Shown: positions 51,298 to 59,901 of the stretch, in pieces
Layout of the letters: each line of letters begins with the position of its first letter
Numbering within the stretch: the stretch's first letter is position 1
Translations under genes and position numbers: made by a program
Source of the DNA: Yes71-27 sp040758635
Lineage (GTDB): Bacteria; Bacillota; Desulfotomaculia; Desulfotomaculales; Ammonificaceae
Reading direction: 5' to 3'
Length of the DNA: 64,000 nucleotides
NCBI GenBank assembly: GCA_040758635.1
Contig: JBFLVI010000004.1
Location: forward strand, 32,405-96,404
Notes under the pieces: generated by a model
The model's input: only the letters and a program-made list of their open reading frames with translations
Told to the model about the DNA's origin: nothing
Databases searched by the model: none

Positions 51298-51335
51298 TTG
51301 TATTTTTATACAACCTTATGTATAATTATGAACAT
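51298..51335 (+). promoter_or_regulatory. argC promoter with two ArgR-like palindromes
   Basis: -35 TTGTAT (51298-51303), 17 bases, -10 TATAAT (51321-51326). The perfect palindrome TTGTATTTTTATACAA (51298-51313) covers the -35; a second, imperfect box ATGTATAATTATGAACAT (51318-51335) covers the -10. Layout (5-base arms, WWWW centre, two boxes a few bases apart) is that of ARG boxes (TGAATWWWWATTCA), with T for A at the third position. Confidence 0.65.
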
Positions 51336-51360
51336 TGCAAACGCAGGCAGGTGATACGGG

Positions 51361-52401
51361 TTGATCAAGGTCGGGATCGTGGGTGCGTCCGGCTACACCG
51401 GCGCGGAGCTGGTACGGATCCTGGTGCGGCACCCGGCGGCGGAGGTCGCGGTTTTGACTTCACGCAGCTACGCGGGCCAGCAGTTGGCGGCGGTTTTCCC
51501 CCACCTGGCGGGTTTTACCGACCGGGTGCTGACGGCCTTCGACGCGGAGGAGATGGCGGCCGGGTGCGACGTGGTCTTCACGGCGCTGCCCCACGGGCAC
51601 GCGGTACCCGTGGCGAAGGTCGTGCTGGGGCGGGGGAAGAAGCTGATCGACCTGGGCGCCGACTTTCGCTTCCGGGACGCGGCGGTTTACGAAGCCTGGT
51701 ACAGGGTGGCCCACGAGGCCCCCGGGCTGCTGCAGGAGGCCGTTTACGGGCTGCCGGAGTTTTACCGGGAGCGCCTGCGGGGGGCCTCCCTGGTGGCCAA
51801 CCCGGGGTGCTATCCGACGGCGACGCTCCTGGCGCTGGTGCCCCTGCTGCGGGTGGGGGTGATCGCCCCGGAGGGTTTGATTGTCGATGCGAAGTCGGGG
51901 GTTTCAGGCGCGGGCCGGAAGCTTGACCTGCGGACGCACTACGCGGAGGTAAACGAGAACGTTCAGGCATACAACGTAGGAGTCCACCGGCACACCCCGG
52001 AGATCGAGCAGGAGCTCAGCGTCGCGGCGGGAAAAGAGATCCGCGTTTCCTTCACCCCCCACCTGGTCCCGCAGACCCGGGGCATCCTGGCTACGGTTTA
52101 CGCGAATGTGAAAGAACCGCTTGCCACAGGGGACCTGCTGGCGGTCTACCGCGACTTTTACCGGGGCGAGCCTTTCGTCCGGGTGCTCCCGGAGGGTGTG
52201 CTGCCCCAGACGAAGAGCGTGACCGGGTCGAACTGTGCGCACCTGGGTGCGGTGGCCGACCCGCGCACGGGGCGGGCGGTGCTGCTTGCGGCGATTGATA
52301 ACCTGGTCAAGGGGGCTTCGGGACAGGCGGTGCAGAATATGAATTTAATGTTCGGCCTCCCGGAAACGACCGGGCTCGATTTTGCGGGGGTTTATCCGTA
52401 G
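51361..52401 (+). CDS. argC: N-acetyl-gamma-glutamyl-phosphate reductase
   Basis: 346 residues, NADPH-dependent third step of arginine synthesis. Rossmann motif GIVGASGYTGAELVR at the start, active Cys in ANPGCYPTA (about residue 145) and conserved VHRHTPEIEQEL. TTG start with AGGTGAT upstream. First gene of a seven-gene arginine operon. Confidence 0.95.
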   Translation: MIKVGIVGASGYTGAELVRILVRHPAAEVAVLTSRSYAGQQLAAVFPHLAGFTDRVLTAFDAEEMAAGCDVVFTALPHGHAVPVAKVVLGRGKKLIDLGADFRFRDAAVYEAWYRVAHEAPGLLQEAVYGLPEFYRERLRGASLVANPGCYPTATLLALVPLLRVGVIAPEGLIVDAKSGVSGAGRKLDLRTHYAEVNENVQAYNVGVHRHTPEIEQELSVAAGKEIRVSFTPHLVPQTRGILATVYANVKEPLATGDLLAVYRDFYRGEPFVRVLPEGVLPQTKSVTGSNCAHLGAVADPRTGRAVLLAAIDNLVKGASGQAVQNMNLMFGLPETTGLDFAGVYP

Positions 52402-52413
52402 CTTCCGGGTACG

Positions 52414-52527
52414 GGTCAGGAGTCAGAATCCAGAATCCAGAATCCAGAGGAAGGGAATATTCAATTATTCTTCTGAATCCTCGATTCTGCTTTGTTAACT
52501 TCGAACCTCGAACTGTTTAACTTCGAA
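52414..52527. repeat. Heptad-arm element between argC and argJ
   Basis: Left heptads GGTCAGG, AGTCAGA, ATCCAGA three times (52414-52448). Centre is altered to GGGAATATTC...TATTC. Right heptads begin TTCTGAA, TCCTCGA, TTCTGCT (52471-52491), then change to CTTCGAA, CCTCGAA, an 8-base unit, CTTCGAA (52499-52527), the reverse of the GTTCRAR type at 42.7 kb. A composite of two subtypes. Confidence 0.75.
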
Positions 52528-52550
52528 CCGTTTTGGAGGGAAGGCGTTTC

Positions 52551-53750
52551 ATGCAGTGGGTCGAAGGGGGTGTAACCGCTCCCGGGGGTTTCCTGGCGAG
52601 CGGGACGGCGGCCGGGATCAAGAAAACGAAGAAGGACCTGGCGCTGCTTTTTAGTACGGTGCCGGCGGCGGCGGCCGGGGTTTTCACGACAAACCGGGTC
52701 AAGGCGGCGCCGCTCCTGGTGACCGCCGCGCGGCTGGAAAAGGGCGTCGCGCAGGCGGTGGTGGTTAACAGCGGCAACGCTAACGCCTGCAACGGCCCGG
52801 AGGGGTATGCCGACGCCCTGGCGATGGGACGGGCGGCGGCGCAGGCCCTAAACCTGCCCGAGGAGCTGGTTCTGGTAAGCTCTACGGGGGTCATCGGCCA
52901 GCGCCTGCCCCTGGAGAAGATCGAGGCCGCCCTGCCCGCTGCGGCTGCGGCGCTTGACGCCGGGGGACACCTGGCGGCGGCAGAGGCGATCCTGACCACG
53001 GATACGGTGGTGAAAGAAGCGGCAGTCCGGTTCTCCCTCGGCGGAAGCACGTGCACCATCGGGGGGATGGCCAAGGGTTCGGGGATGATTCACCCGAACA
53101 TGGCGACGATGCTGGCTTTTCTAACCACTGACGTCGCAATCAAGCCGGAGCTCTTGCGCCGGGCGCTGAAAGAGGCGGTAGACGCTTCCTTCAACATGAT
53201 TACCGTGGACGGCGATACCAGCACCAACGACATGGTGGTGGTGCTGGCCAACGGCCGGGCGCAAAACCCGGAAATCAACGCCGACGGGCCGGATTACGCG
53301 GCGTTTGTGGCGGCACTCACCGCCGTGGCTGCAGAATTGGCGAAGAAAGTGGCGCGGGACGGCGAAGGGGCTACGTGCTTAATCGAGGTGCGGGTAAAAG
53401 GGGCGCGGTCCGACGCCGACGCCCGGCTGGCGGCGCGGGCGATTGCCGCTTCCAACCTGGTGAAGGCGGCGGTTTTCGGCCGTGACGCGAACTGGGGGCG
53501 CATCCTGTGCGCCGCCGGGTACTCAGGCGCAGTCTTTGACCCGGGGAAGGTGGACATTTTCCTGGGCGCGGAACAGGTTGCGGCGGACGGCGCGGGGCTT
53601 GCCTTCTCCGAGGAACGGGCCTCGGCGGAACTGGAACGGGACCCGGTGGTTATCACCGTCAATTTCAATGAGGGCGAAGGCGCGGCCGTGGCCTGGGGAT
53701 GCGACCTAACTTATGATTACGTGCGGATTAATGCGAGCTACCGGACTTAG
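52551..53750 (+). CDS. argJ: Ornithine acetyltransferase / N-acetylglutamate synthase
   Basis: 399 residues. Transfers acetyl from N-acetylornithine to glutamate (and may also use acetyl-CoA), making the pathway cyclic. The self-cleavage and nucleophile Thr is in KGSGMIHPNMATMLAF; GRDANWGRILCAAGYSG is another family block. ATG 52551 follows GGAGGGAAGG; an in-frame TTG upstream overlaps that site. No separate argA or argE needed. Confidence 0.95.
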   Translation: MQWVEGGVTAPGGFLASGTAAGIKKTKKDLALLFSTVPAAAAGVFTTNRVKAAPLLVTAARLEKGVAQAVVVNSGNANACNGPEGYADALAMGRAAAQALNLPEELVLVSSTGVIGQRLPLEKIEAALPAAAAALDAGGHLAAAEAILTTDTVVKEAAVRFSLGGSTCTIGGMAKGSGMIHPNMATMLAFLTTDVAIKPELLRRALKEAVDASFNMITVDGDTSTNDMVVVLANGRAQNPEINADGPDYAAFVAALTAVAAELAKKVARDGEGATCLIEVRVKGARSDADARLAARAIAASNLVKAAVFGRDANWGRILCAAGYSGAVFDPGKVDIFLGAEQVAADGAGLAFSEERASAELERDPVVITVNFNEGEGAAVAWGCDLTYDYVRINASYRT

Positions 53751-53869
53751 GAGCCGGGAGTCAGGGGTCAGAAGTCAGTAGTCAGGAGCCAGAATCCAGA
53801 AGTTCCGAGGAGGAATTCGCGCAGCGAATTCTTACAAACACTATTCTGAATTCTGAATTCTGGATTCTA
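53751..53869. repeat. Heptad-arm hairpin element between argJ and argB
   Basis: Seven left heptads (GAGCCGG, GAGTCAG, GGGTCAG, AAGTCAG, TAGTCAG, GAGCCAG, AATCCAG; 53751-53799), starting at the argJ stop codon. Palindrome GAATTCGC-GCA-GCGAATTC (53813-53831). Right heptads TATTCTG, AATTCTG, AATTCTG, GATTCTA (53842-53869). Confidence 0.82.
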
Positions 53870-53890
53870 AGTTATTACGGGGGAAAAGTA

Positions 53891-54778
53891 ATGGTGCTGA
53901 CGGCGCTTGAAAAAGCGGGCATCCTGGTGGAGGCCCTGCCTTACATCAAGAAGTTTTGGGGCAAGATCATCGTGGTGAAATACGGCGGGCACGCCATGCT
54001 TAACTGCGAGCTGAAGCAGGCGGTGATGACGGACCTGGTGCTGATGAAATACGTCGGGATGCACCCGGTGGTGGTCCACGGCGGCGGGCCGGGCATATCG
54101 GAGATGCTCAAACGGCTGGGCCGGGAAACGTCTTTCGTCAACGGCCTCCGGGTCACCGATGCCGAGACGATGGAGGTCGTCGAGATGGTGCTCGGCCGTT
54201 TGAATAAAGAAATCGCCGCGCTGATCAACAGACTCGGAGGGAAGGCGGTGGGCCTTTGCGGGAAGGACGCCAACCTGATTACCGCCGTGAAGAAACCGGG
54301 CATCGTCCGCCTTGCCGATGGTACCGCGGTGGAACAGGATATCGGTTACGTGGGCCAGGTGGTCAGCATCAACCCGGAGCTCCTTTTAAGCGTGATCAAG
54401 CAGGGTTACATCCCGGTGGTGGCCCCGATCGGACTGGGCGCAGAAGGTGAAGGCTACAACATCAACGCTGACACCGTGGCCGGCAAAGTCGCGGAAGCCC
54501 TGGGGGCGGATAAGCTCATTATCCTTACCGACGTGGAGGGCATCATGACCGACCCGGAGGACAAAAACTCGGTGATTTCGGTCCTGAGGCGGGAAGAGGT
54601 CCCGGCGCTGATCGCCTCCGGCAAGATTTCCGGGGGCATGATTCCGAAGTTAGAGTGTTGCGTCGCCGCCCTGGACGGCGGGGTGAAGACCGCCCATATC
54701 CTGGACGGCCGGATACCGCACGTGATCCTGTTAGAGGTGTTCACCGACGAGGGTGCCGGGACGATGGTAATCCCTTGA
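53891..54778 (+). CDS. argB: N-acetylglutamate kinase
   Basis: 295 residues, amino-acid kinase fold. Phosphate-binding VVKYGGHAML (about 30-39) and VVHGGGPGISEML. VDGLRVTDAETMEVVEMVL type segment binds acetylglutamate. Usually the step inhibited by arginine; the N-terminal helix seen in arginine-sensitive hexamers appears present. ATG with GGGGGAAAAG upstream. A heptad array follows directly. Confidence 0.95.
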   Translation: MVLTALEKAGILVEALPYIKKFWGKIIVVKYGGHAMLNCELKQAVMTDLVLMKYVGMHPVVVHGGGPGISEMLKRLGRETSFVNGLRVTDAETMEVVEMVLGRLNKEIAALINRLGGKAVGLCGKDANLITAVKKPGIVRLADGTAVEQDIGYVGQVVSINPELLLSVIKQGYIPVVAPIGLGAEGEGYNINADTVAGKVAEALGADKLIILTDVEGIMTDPEDKNSVISVLRREEVPALIASGKISGGMIPKLECCVAALDGGVKTAHILDGRIPHVILLEVFTDEGAGTMVIP

Positions 54779-54806
54779 AAGGATGAAGGATGAAGAATGA
54801 AGGCGG
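54779..54806 (+). repeat. Heptad array over the argD start codon
   Basis: AAGGATG, AAGGATG, AAGAATG, AAGGCGG at 54779-54806. The argD ATG (54797) lies in the third unit and the second unit gives the AAGGA ribosome-binding site. One base after the argB stop codon. Confidence 0.78.
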
Positions 54807-56014
54807 AAAATCTTACGGGTTTGGCTGCAACGGAGATTATCGCGCTGGCCGAGAAGTATATCATCAAGACCTATGCGCGCCTGCCGCTGGTCCTGGTAAG
54901 GGGTCAGGGAGTACGGGTGTGGGACGCGGCGGGGAAAGAGTACCTGGATTTCGTGGCGGGCCTGGCGGTGAACTCCCTTGGCCACTGCCACCCGCGGGTG
55001 GTGGCGGCCATCCGGGAACAGGCCGGCGTGCTGATGCACTGTTCCAACCTTTACTACAGCGTGCCGCAGACGGCCCTGGCCGAGCGGCTGGTACGGCGGA
55101 CGCCTTTTGACCGGGTCTTTTTCTGCAACAGCGGGGCGGAGGCGGTGGAAGCGGCGCTCAAGCTGGCCCGGAAATACGCGAAAAAGAAGTGGGGGCCGGA
55201 GCGCTTCGAAATCGTGGCGGCGGTGAACTCGTTCCACGGCCGGACCTACGGGGCGATTACAGCTACCGGCCAACCTAAGTACCACCAGGGATTCGAGCCG
55301 CTGGTGCCGGGTTTCCGGTACATTCCGTTCAACGACGTGGCGGCGCTCGACGAAGCGGTAAGCGAAAAGACTGCGGCGGTCCTGCTCGAACCGGTGCAAG
55401 GCGAGGGCGGTATTTATCCGGCCGCGCCGGAGTTCCTGCAAGCGGCGCGGCGGATCACCCGGGAGCGGGGCGCACTTTTGGTTTTCGACGAGATCCAGTG
55501 CGGGCTGGGGAGAACCGGCCGTTTCTTGGCGCAGGAGCACTACGGGGTAACGGCCGACCTGACCTGTTTAGCCAAGGCCCTGGGCGGCGGCTTTCCAATC
55601 GGGGCGCTGCTCGCGACTGAGGAGGCGGCGTCCGGTTTCGGCCCCGGAGACCATGCTGCGACTTTCGGCGGGAACCCGCTGGCGGCTGCCGCGGCCCTGG
55701 CGGCAGTCGCGGCGCTGGTTGAAGAGGGGCTGGTTGAAAACGCGGCGGCGGTGGGAACCTACTTCAAGGAGCAACTGGAGGAGCTTGGTGCGCGAACCGG
55801 CCTGATCCGGGAAGTGCGGGGCCTGGGGTTGATGCTCGGGGCGGTGGTGACGGTTGAGGCGAAAGCCGCCGTGGCCGCCTGCCAGGAGCGGGGGCTGCTG
55901 GTCAATGCCGTTAAGGACGACACCTTGCGGTTTGTGCCGCCGCTTGGCATCACCCGGCAGGATGCAGACGCCGCGGTCGGGATTTTAGAGGAGGCCCTGC
56001 GTGCGGTTTCCTGA
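54797..56014 (+). CDS. argD: Acetylornithine aminotransferase
   Basis: 405 residues, PLP-dependent class III aminotransferase. PLP Lys in CLAKALGGGFPIGA (about residue 258), LVFDEIQCGLGRTGRF before it, and FCNSGAEAVEAALKLAR in the phosphate-binding part. Converts N-acetylglutamate semialdehyde to N-acetylornithine. Its start lies in a heptad array 18 bases after argB. Confidence 0.95.
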   Translation: MKAENLTGLAATEIIALAEKYIIKTYARLPLVLVRGQGVRVWDAAGKEYLDFVAGLAVNSLGHCHPRVVAAIREQAGVLMHCSNLYYSVPQTALAERLVRRTPFDRVFFCNSGAEAVEAALKLARKYAKKKWGPERFEIVAAVNSFHGRTYGAITATGQPKYHQGFEPLVPGFRYIPFNDVAALDEAVSEKTAAVLLEPVQGEGGIYPAAPEFLQAARRITRERGALLVFDEIQCGLGRTGRFLAQEHYGVTADLTCLAKALGGGFPIGALLATEEAASGFGPGDHAATFGGNPLAAAAALAAVAALVEEGLVENAAAVGTYFKEQLEELGARTGLIREVRGLGLMLGAVVTVEAKAAVAACQERGLLVNAVKDDTLRFVPPLGITRQDADAAVGILEEALRAVS

Positions 56015-56094
56015 CCCGGACCCGGGCGGGGTGCGGCCCCGGACAGGGGGAAAAATGAAGGTGGTTGGACTAACTTACTTTGAGGAGGTTTAAT

Positions 56095-57033
56095 ATGTTC
56101 GCCTCGTTGCGGAAGCGTTTTCACGGGCGAGATTTCCTTTCCATCCACGACGTCACGGGAGAGGAAATAAAGGCGATCATCCAGTTCGCGGTAGAGCTGA
56201 AGGAAGGGGTCAGGAGGGGGGAAAGCCACACCTTCTGCGACGGGAAAACCCTGGCGATGATCTTCCAGAAACCCTCGACCCGGACCAGGGTCTCCTTCGA
56301 GGTGGCGATGTACCACCTCGGCGGTTACGCCCTTTTCCTGAGCGCTCAGGACCTGCAGCTCGGCCGGGGGGAAACGATCGGCGATACGGCGCGGGTGCTT
56401 TCCCGCTATGTTGATGCCATCATGATCCGGACTTTCAGCCAGCGGGATGTGGAGGAACTGGCTGCGGCGGCGACGGTCCCGGTGATCAACGGCCTGACCG
56501 ACTGGGAGCACCCCTGCCAGATCCTGGCGGATCTGATGACGGTCTGGGAGGCGAAGAAGCGGTTCGAAGGCCTGAAACTCGCCTACGTCGGAGACGGGAA
56601 CAATGTCTGCCACTCGCTCCTCCTGGCGTGTCCCCGGGTGGGGATGGATATCGCGGTGGCCACGCCGCCGGGTTACGCTCCGCACCCGGAGATCGTTGCG
56701 GCGGCCGGGCGCGCGGGCGAAAAGAGCCGGGTGGAGGTGGTGCAGGACCCGGTGGCGGCGGTGCGCGAGGCCGACGTAGTGGTGACCGACGTCTGGGCGA
56801 GCATGGGGAAAGAGGCGGAGCACGGGGACCGGGTGCGGGTTTTCCAGCCCTACCAGGTAAACAGCGCCCTGGTGAGTCACGCGCGGCCCGATTTCATCTT
56901 CCTGCACTGCCTTCCCGCCCACCGGGGGGAGGAGGTCACCGACGAGATCATTGACGGGCCGGCCAGCCGGGTCTGGGACGAGGCCGAGAACCGGCTGCAT
57001 GTCCAGAAGGCGCTATTAGCCCTGTTGCTGTAG
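56095..57033 (+). CDS. argF: Ornithine carbamoyltransferase
   Basis: 312 residues. Carbamoyl phosphate motif STRTRVSFE (about 62-70), ornithine motif HCLPAHRGEEV near residue 268, and DWEHPCQILADL. Makes citrulline. ATG 56095 follows GAGGAGG by 6 bases; an in-frame ATG-like codon upstream overlaps nothing useful. 80 bases after argD. Confidence 0.95.
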   Translation: MFASLRKRFHGRDFLSIHDVTGEEIKAIIQFAVELKEGVRRGESHTFCDGKTLAMIFQKPSTRTRVSFEVAMYHLGGYALFLSAQDLQLGRGETIGDTARVLSRYVDAIMIRTFSQRDVEELAAAATVPVINGLTDWEHPCQILADLMTVWEAKKRFEGLKLAYVGDGNNVCHSLLLACPRVGMDIAVATPPGYAPHPEIVAAAGRAGEKSRVEVVQDPVAAVREADVVVTDVWASMGKEAEHGDRVRVFQPYQVNSALVSHARPDFIFLHCLPAHRGEEVTDEIIDGPASRVWDEAENRLHVQKALLALLL

Positions 57034-57038
57034 CTAAG

Positions 57039-57158
57039 GGTCAGGAGTCAGAAGCCAGAAGCCAGTAGTCAGAAGCAAGAAGGAGAAGGGAGGGAATTCG
57101 CGCAGCAAATTCCAATAAAAAATATTCTGAATTCTGACTCCTGGATTCTGGATTCTTG
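57039..57158. repeat. Heptad-arm hairpin element between argF and argG
   Basis: Left heptads GGTCAGG, AGTCAGA, AGCCAGA, AGCCAGT, AGTCAGA, AGCAAGA, AGGAGAA (57039-57087). Centre GGAATTCGC-GCA-GCAAATTCC (57093-57113, one mismatch). Right heptads ATTCTGA, ATTCTGA, CTCCTGG, ATTCTGG, ATTCTTG then ACC (57124-57161). Shows the full GGTCA...TTGACC-bounded form. Confidence 0.85.
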
Positions 57159-57177
57159 ACCGAAGAGGAGGCTCAGT

Positions 57178-58416
57178 ATGAGCAATAAAGTTGTTCTGGC
57201 CTATTCCGGGGGGCTTGATACCTCAATCATCATCCCCTGGCTGAAGGAGAACTTCGGCTACGAGGTCATCGCCATGGTTTGCGACCTGGGCCAGGGCGAG
57301 GAACTCGGGCCGGTGAAGGAAAAGGCGCTCCGAAGCGGCGCCAGCAAAGTCTATGTCGAGGACGTCCGTGAGGAGTTTCTTACGGACTACGTCTTTCCCA
57401 CCCTGCGGGCCGGCGCGGTTTACGAGGGAAAATACCTGCTCGGGACGGCGATGGCCCGGCCGCTGATCGCGAAGAAGCTGGTAGAGGTGGCGCACCGGGA
57501 GGGGGCAAAGGCGGTGGCGCACGGGGCCACCGGCAAGGGAAACGACCAGGTGCGCTTCGAGGTGGGCGTAAAGGCACTGGACCCGGATCTGGCGGTGGTT
57601 GCGCCCTGGCGGCTGTGGGAAATCCGCTCCCGCGAAGAGGCAATCGCCTACGCGCGGGCGCGGGGCATCCCGGTACCGGTGACGAAGGAACGGCCTTACA
57701 GCATGGACCGGAACCTCTGGCATCTGAGCCATGAAGGAGGCGACCTGGAGGACCCCGGCAACGAGGCGCCGCCGGACCTTTGCCTTTTGACCACTCCGCC
57801 CGGGAAGGCGCCTGACGAGCCGGCCTGCGTCACCCTGGAGTTCGCCGCGGGGACTCCGGTGGGGCTCGACGGTGAGCGTCTGGGCCCGGTGGCCCTGGTG
57901 GAGCGGCTGAATGCCTTAGCCGGCAAGCACGGCGTCGGGATCACGGACATGGTGGAAAACCGGCTGGTGGGAATGAAATCCCGCGGGGTTTACGAGACGC
58001 CCGGCGGGACAGTTCTCTTTTACGCCCTGCGGGAGTTGGAACGGCTGACGCTCGACCGGCGCACGCTGCACTTCAAGGAGATGGTGGCGCTTACGTACGC
58101 GGAACTGGTTTACGACGGACTCTGGTTCTCGCCGCTGCGGGAGGCCCTGGACGCCTTTGTGACCGCTGTTTCCCGGACGGTGACCGGAAAGGTGCGCCTG
58201 AGGCTTTACAAAGGGAACGTCACCCCGGCGGGCGTCTGGTCGCCCTACTCGCTCTATTTGAAGGACCTGGCCACCTTCGAGCGCGACGAGATATACGACC
58301 AGAAGGATGCTGCAGGTTTTATCAACCTTTTCGGCCTGCCCCTGAAGGTGCGGGCGCTGGTGAAAAAGAAAGGCGGAAGGATGAAGGATGAAGGCGGAAA
58401 TGAAGGATTGGTTTGA
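57178..58416 (+). CDS. argG: Argininosuccinate synthase
   Basis: 412 residues, N-type ATP pyrophosphatase: AYSGGLDTSIIIPWL at the N-terminus and GATGKGNDQVRFE. Joins citrulline and aspartate. The catalytic protein ends near FGLPLKVRALV; a further 16 residues (KKKGGRMKDEGGNEGLV) are encoded by a GGATGAA-type heptad array. AGAGGAGG before the ATG. Confidence 0.95.
   Translation: MSNKVVLAYSGGLDTSIIIPWLKENFGYEVIAMVCDLGQGEELGPVKEKALRSGASKVYVEDVREEFLTDYVFPTLRAGAVYEGKYLLGTAMARPLIAKKLVEVAHREGAKAVAHGATGKGNDQVRFEVGVKALDPDLAVVAPWRLWEIRSREEAIAYARARGIPVPVTKERPYSMDRNLWHLSHEGGDLEDPGNEAPPDLCLLTTPPGKAPDEPACVTLEFAAGTPVGLDGERLGPVALVERLNALAGKHGVGITDMVENRLVGMKSRGVYETPGGTVLFYALRELERLTLDRRTLHFKEMVALTYAELVYDGLWFSPLREALDAFVTAVSRTVTGKVRLRLYKGNVTPAGVWSPYSLYLKDLATFERDEIYDQKDAAGFINLFGLPLKVRALVKKKGGRMKDEGGNEGLV
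58371..58398 (+). repeat. Heptad array inside the 3' end of argG
   Basis: AGGCGGA, AGGATGA, AGGATGA, AGGCGGA at 58371-58398, coding for KGGRMKDEGG. Same units and same peptide as at the end of the GerAB-like gene (21.77 kb). Confidence 0.82.
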
Positions 58417-58428
58417 GGAGGGGAAAGC

Positions 58429-59832
58429 GTGCCTACGCTGTGGGGGGGGCGCTTTGGAAAGGAAACGGACGCGCGGGTAAGGGATTTTCAGGACTCGCTC
58501 AGCTTTGACTTCCGCCTGTGGCCCTACGACATCCAGGCGAGCCGGGCCCACGCCCGGATGCTGCTGAAAATCGGGGTGTTGACCCCGGAGGAGGAAGAGG
58601 CGCTCGGGCGCGGGCTGGACAAAATTTACCAGAGCTTTGCCGCCGGAAAGGTGGCGCCGGTGGGGGAAGAGGACATCCACTCCCTGATCGAAGCGCTGCT
58701 GGTCAAGTGGGTGGGAGAGGTCGGGAAAAAGCTGCACACCGGGCGGAGCCGGAACGACCAGGTGGCCGCCGCTTTGCGGCTCTATCTGCGGGACGAGCTC
58801 CATGCGGTGCGCGGCCTGCTGCGGGAACTGCGGCGGGTGCTGGTGGAGCTCGCTGCGGAGCACGTGGAAACGCTGATGCCGGGCTACACCCACCTCCAGC
58901 CGGCCCAGCCGGTTACGCTTGCCCACCACCTCCTCGCCTACTACGAGATGTTCACCCGGGACGAGGCGCGCTTTGAAGAGTGCCAGCAGCGGACCAACGT
59001 CTCGCCGCTCGGTGCCGGGGCGCTGGCCGGGACGACCCTTCCGCTCGACCGGGAGTTTGTGGCCGAAGCCCTCGGGTTCGAGGCGGTGGCCCAGAACAGC
59101 ATGGACGCCGTGAGCGACCGGGACTTCGTAGTGGAGTTCTGCGCGGCGGCGGCGCTGACCATGGTCCACCTGAGCCGCCTGGGCGAGGAGATCATCCTCT
59201 GGAGCACGCCCCGGTTCGGCTTCGTTACCCTGGACGACGCCTTCGCCACCGGTTCGAGCATGATGCCCCAGAAGAAGAACCCGGACGTAGCGGAGCTCTC
59301 CCGGGGCAAAACCGGACGGGTGATCGGGAACCTCACCGGCATGCTCACCCTGCTCAAGGGGTTGCCGCTAACCTACAACAAGGACCTGCAGGAAGACAAA
59401 CCCCTAATTTTCGATACCGTAGACACCCTGAGGGGGGCACTGAAGGTCTTCATTCCGATGCTGCAAACCCTCCGGGTGAACCGCGAGCAGATGGCGCTGG
59501 CCGCCCGGGAAGGCTTTTTGACGGCCACCGACCTGGCGGAATACCTGGTGCGCAAAGGGCTGCCTTTCCGGGAGGCCCATGAAATCGTCGGCCGGATCGT
59601 GCTCTACTGCCTGGAGCAGGAGAAAAACCTGGAGACCCTTTCCCTGGAAGAATACCGGCGGTTTGCGGCGGTGGTTGATACCGACGTTTTCGAAGCGGTC
59701 AGGCTGGAAACGGCGCTGGCGGCGCGGCGGCTCATAGGCGGCCCGGCGCCGAACACGGTCCGGAAGCGGATTGCCGAGTTGCGGCGGGCCCTGGAAGGTG
59801 TTGCGCCCGGGAGGGACGGCGGTTCTTCTTGA
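58429..59832 (+). CDS. argH: Argininosuccinate lyase
   Basis: 467 residues, fumarase/aspartase superfamily; signature GSSMMPQKKNPD with the catalytic Ser loop, and HTGRSRNDQVAAALRLY. Releases arginine and fumarate. GTG 58429, 12 bases after the argG stop, with GAGGAGGGG upstream. Last gene of the arginine operon. Confidence 0.96.
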   Translation: MPTLWGGRFGKETDARVRDFQDSLSFDFRLWPYDIQASRAHARMLLKIGVLTPEEEEALGRGLDKIYQSFAAGKVAPVGEEDIHSLIEALLVKWVGEVGKKLHTGRSRNDQVAAALRLYLRDELHAVRGLLRELRRVLVELAAEHVETLMPGYTHLQPAQPVTLAHHLLAYYEMFTRDEARFEECQQRTNVSPLGAGALAGTTLPLDREFVAEALGFEAVAQNSMDAVSDRDFVVEFCAAAALTMVHLSRLGEEIILWSTPRFGFVTLDDAFATGSSMMPQKKNPDVAELSRGKTGRVIGNLTGMLTLLKGLPLTYNKDLQEDKPLIFDTVDTLRGALKVFIPMLQTLRVNREQMALAAREGFLTATDLAEYLVRKGLPFREAHEIVGRIVLYCLEQEKNLETLSLEEYRRFAAVVDTDVFEAVRLETALAARRLIGGPAPNTVRKRIAELRRALEGVAPGRDGGSS

Positions 59833-59857
59833 CAACCGGCACCGCGAAAGATACAAT
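59829..59857 (+). promoter_or_regulatory. Sigma-A promoter for the dehydrogenase gene
   Basis: TTGACA (59829-59834), exactly 17 bases, TACAAT (59852-59857). Near consensus; its -35 overlaps the argH stop codon. Confidence 0.8.
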
Positions 59858-59901
59858 TTCAGCCAGTGCCAGGTACAGATGCGGGAGGTAAGGAGACATT
59901 T

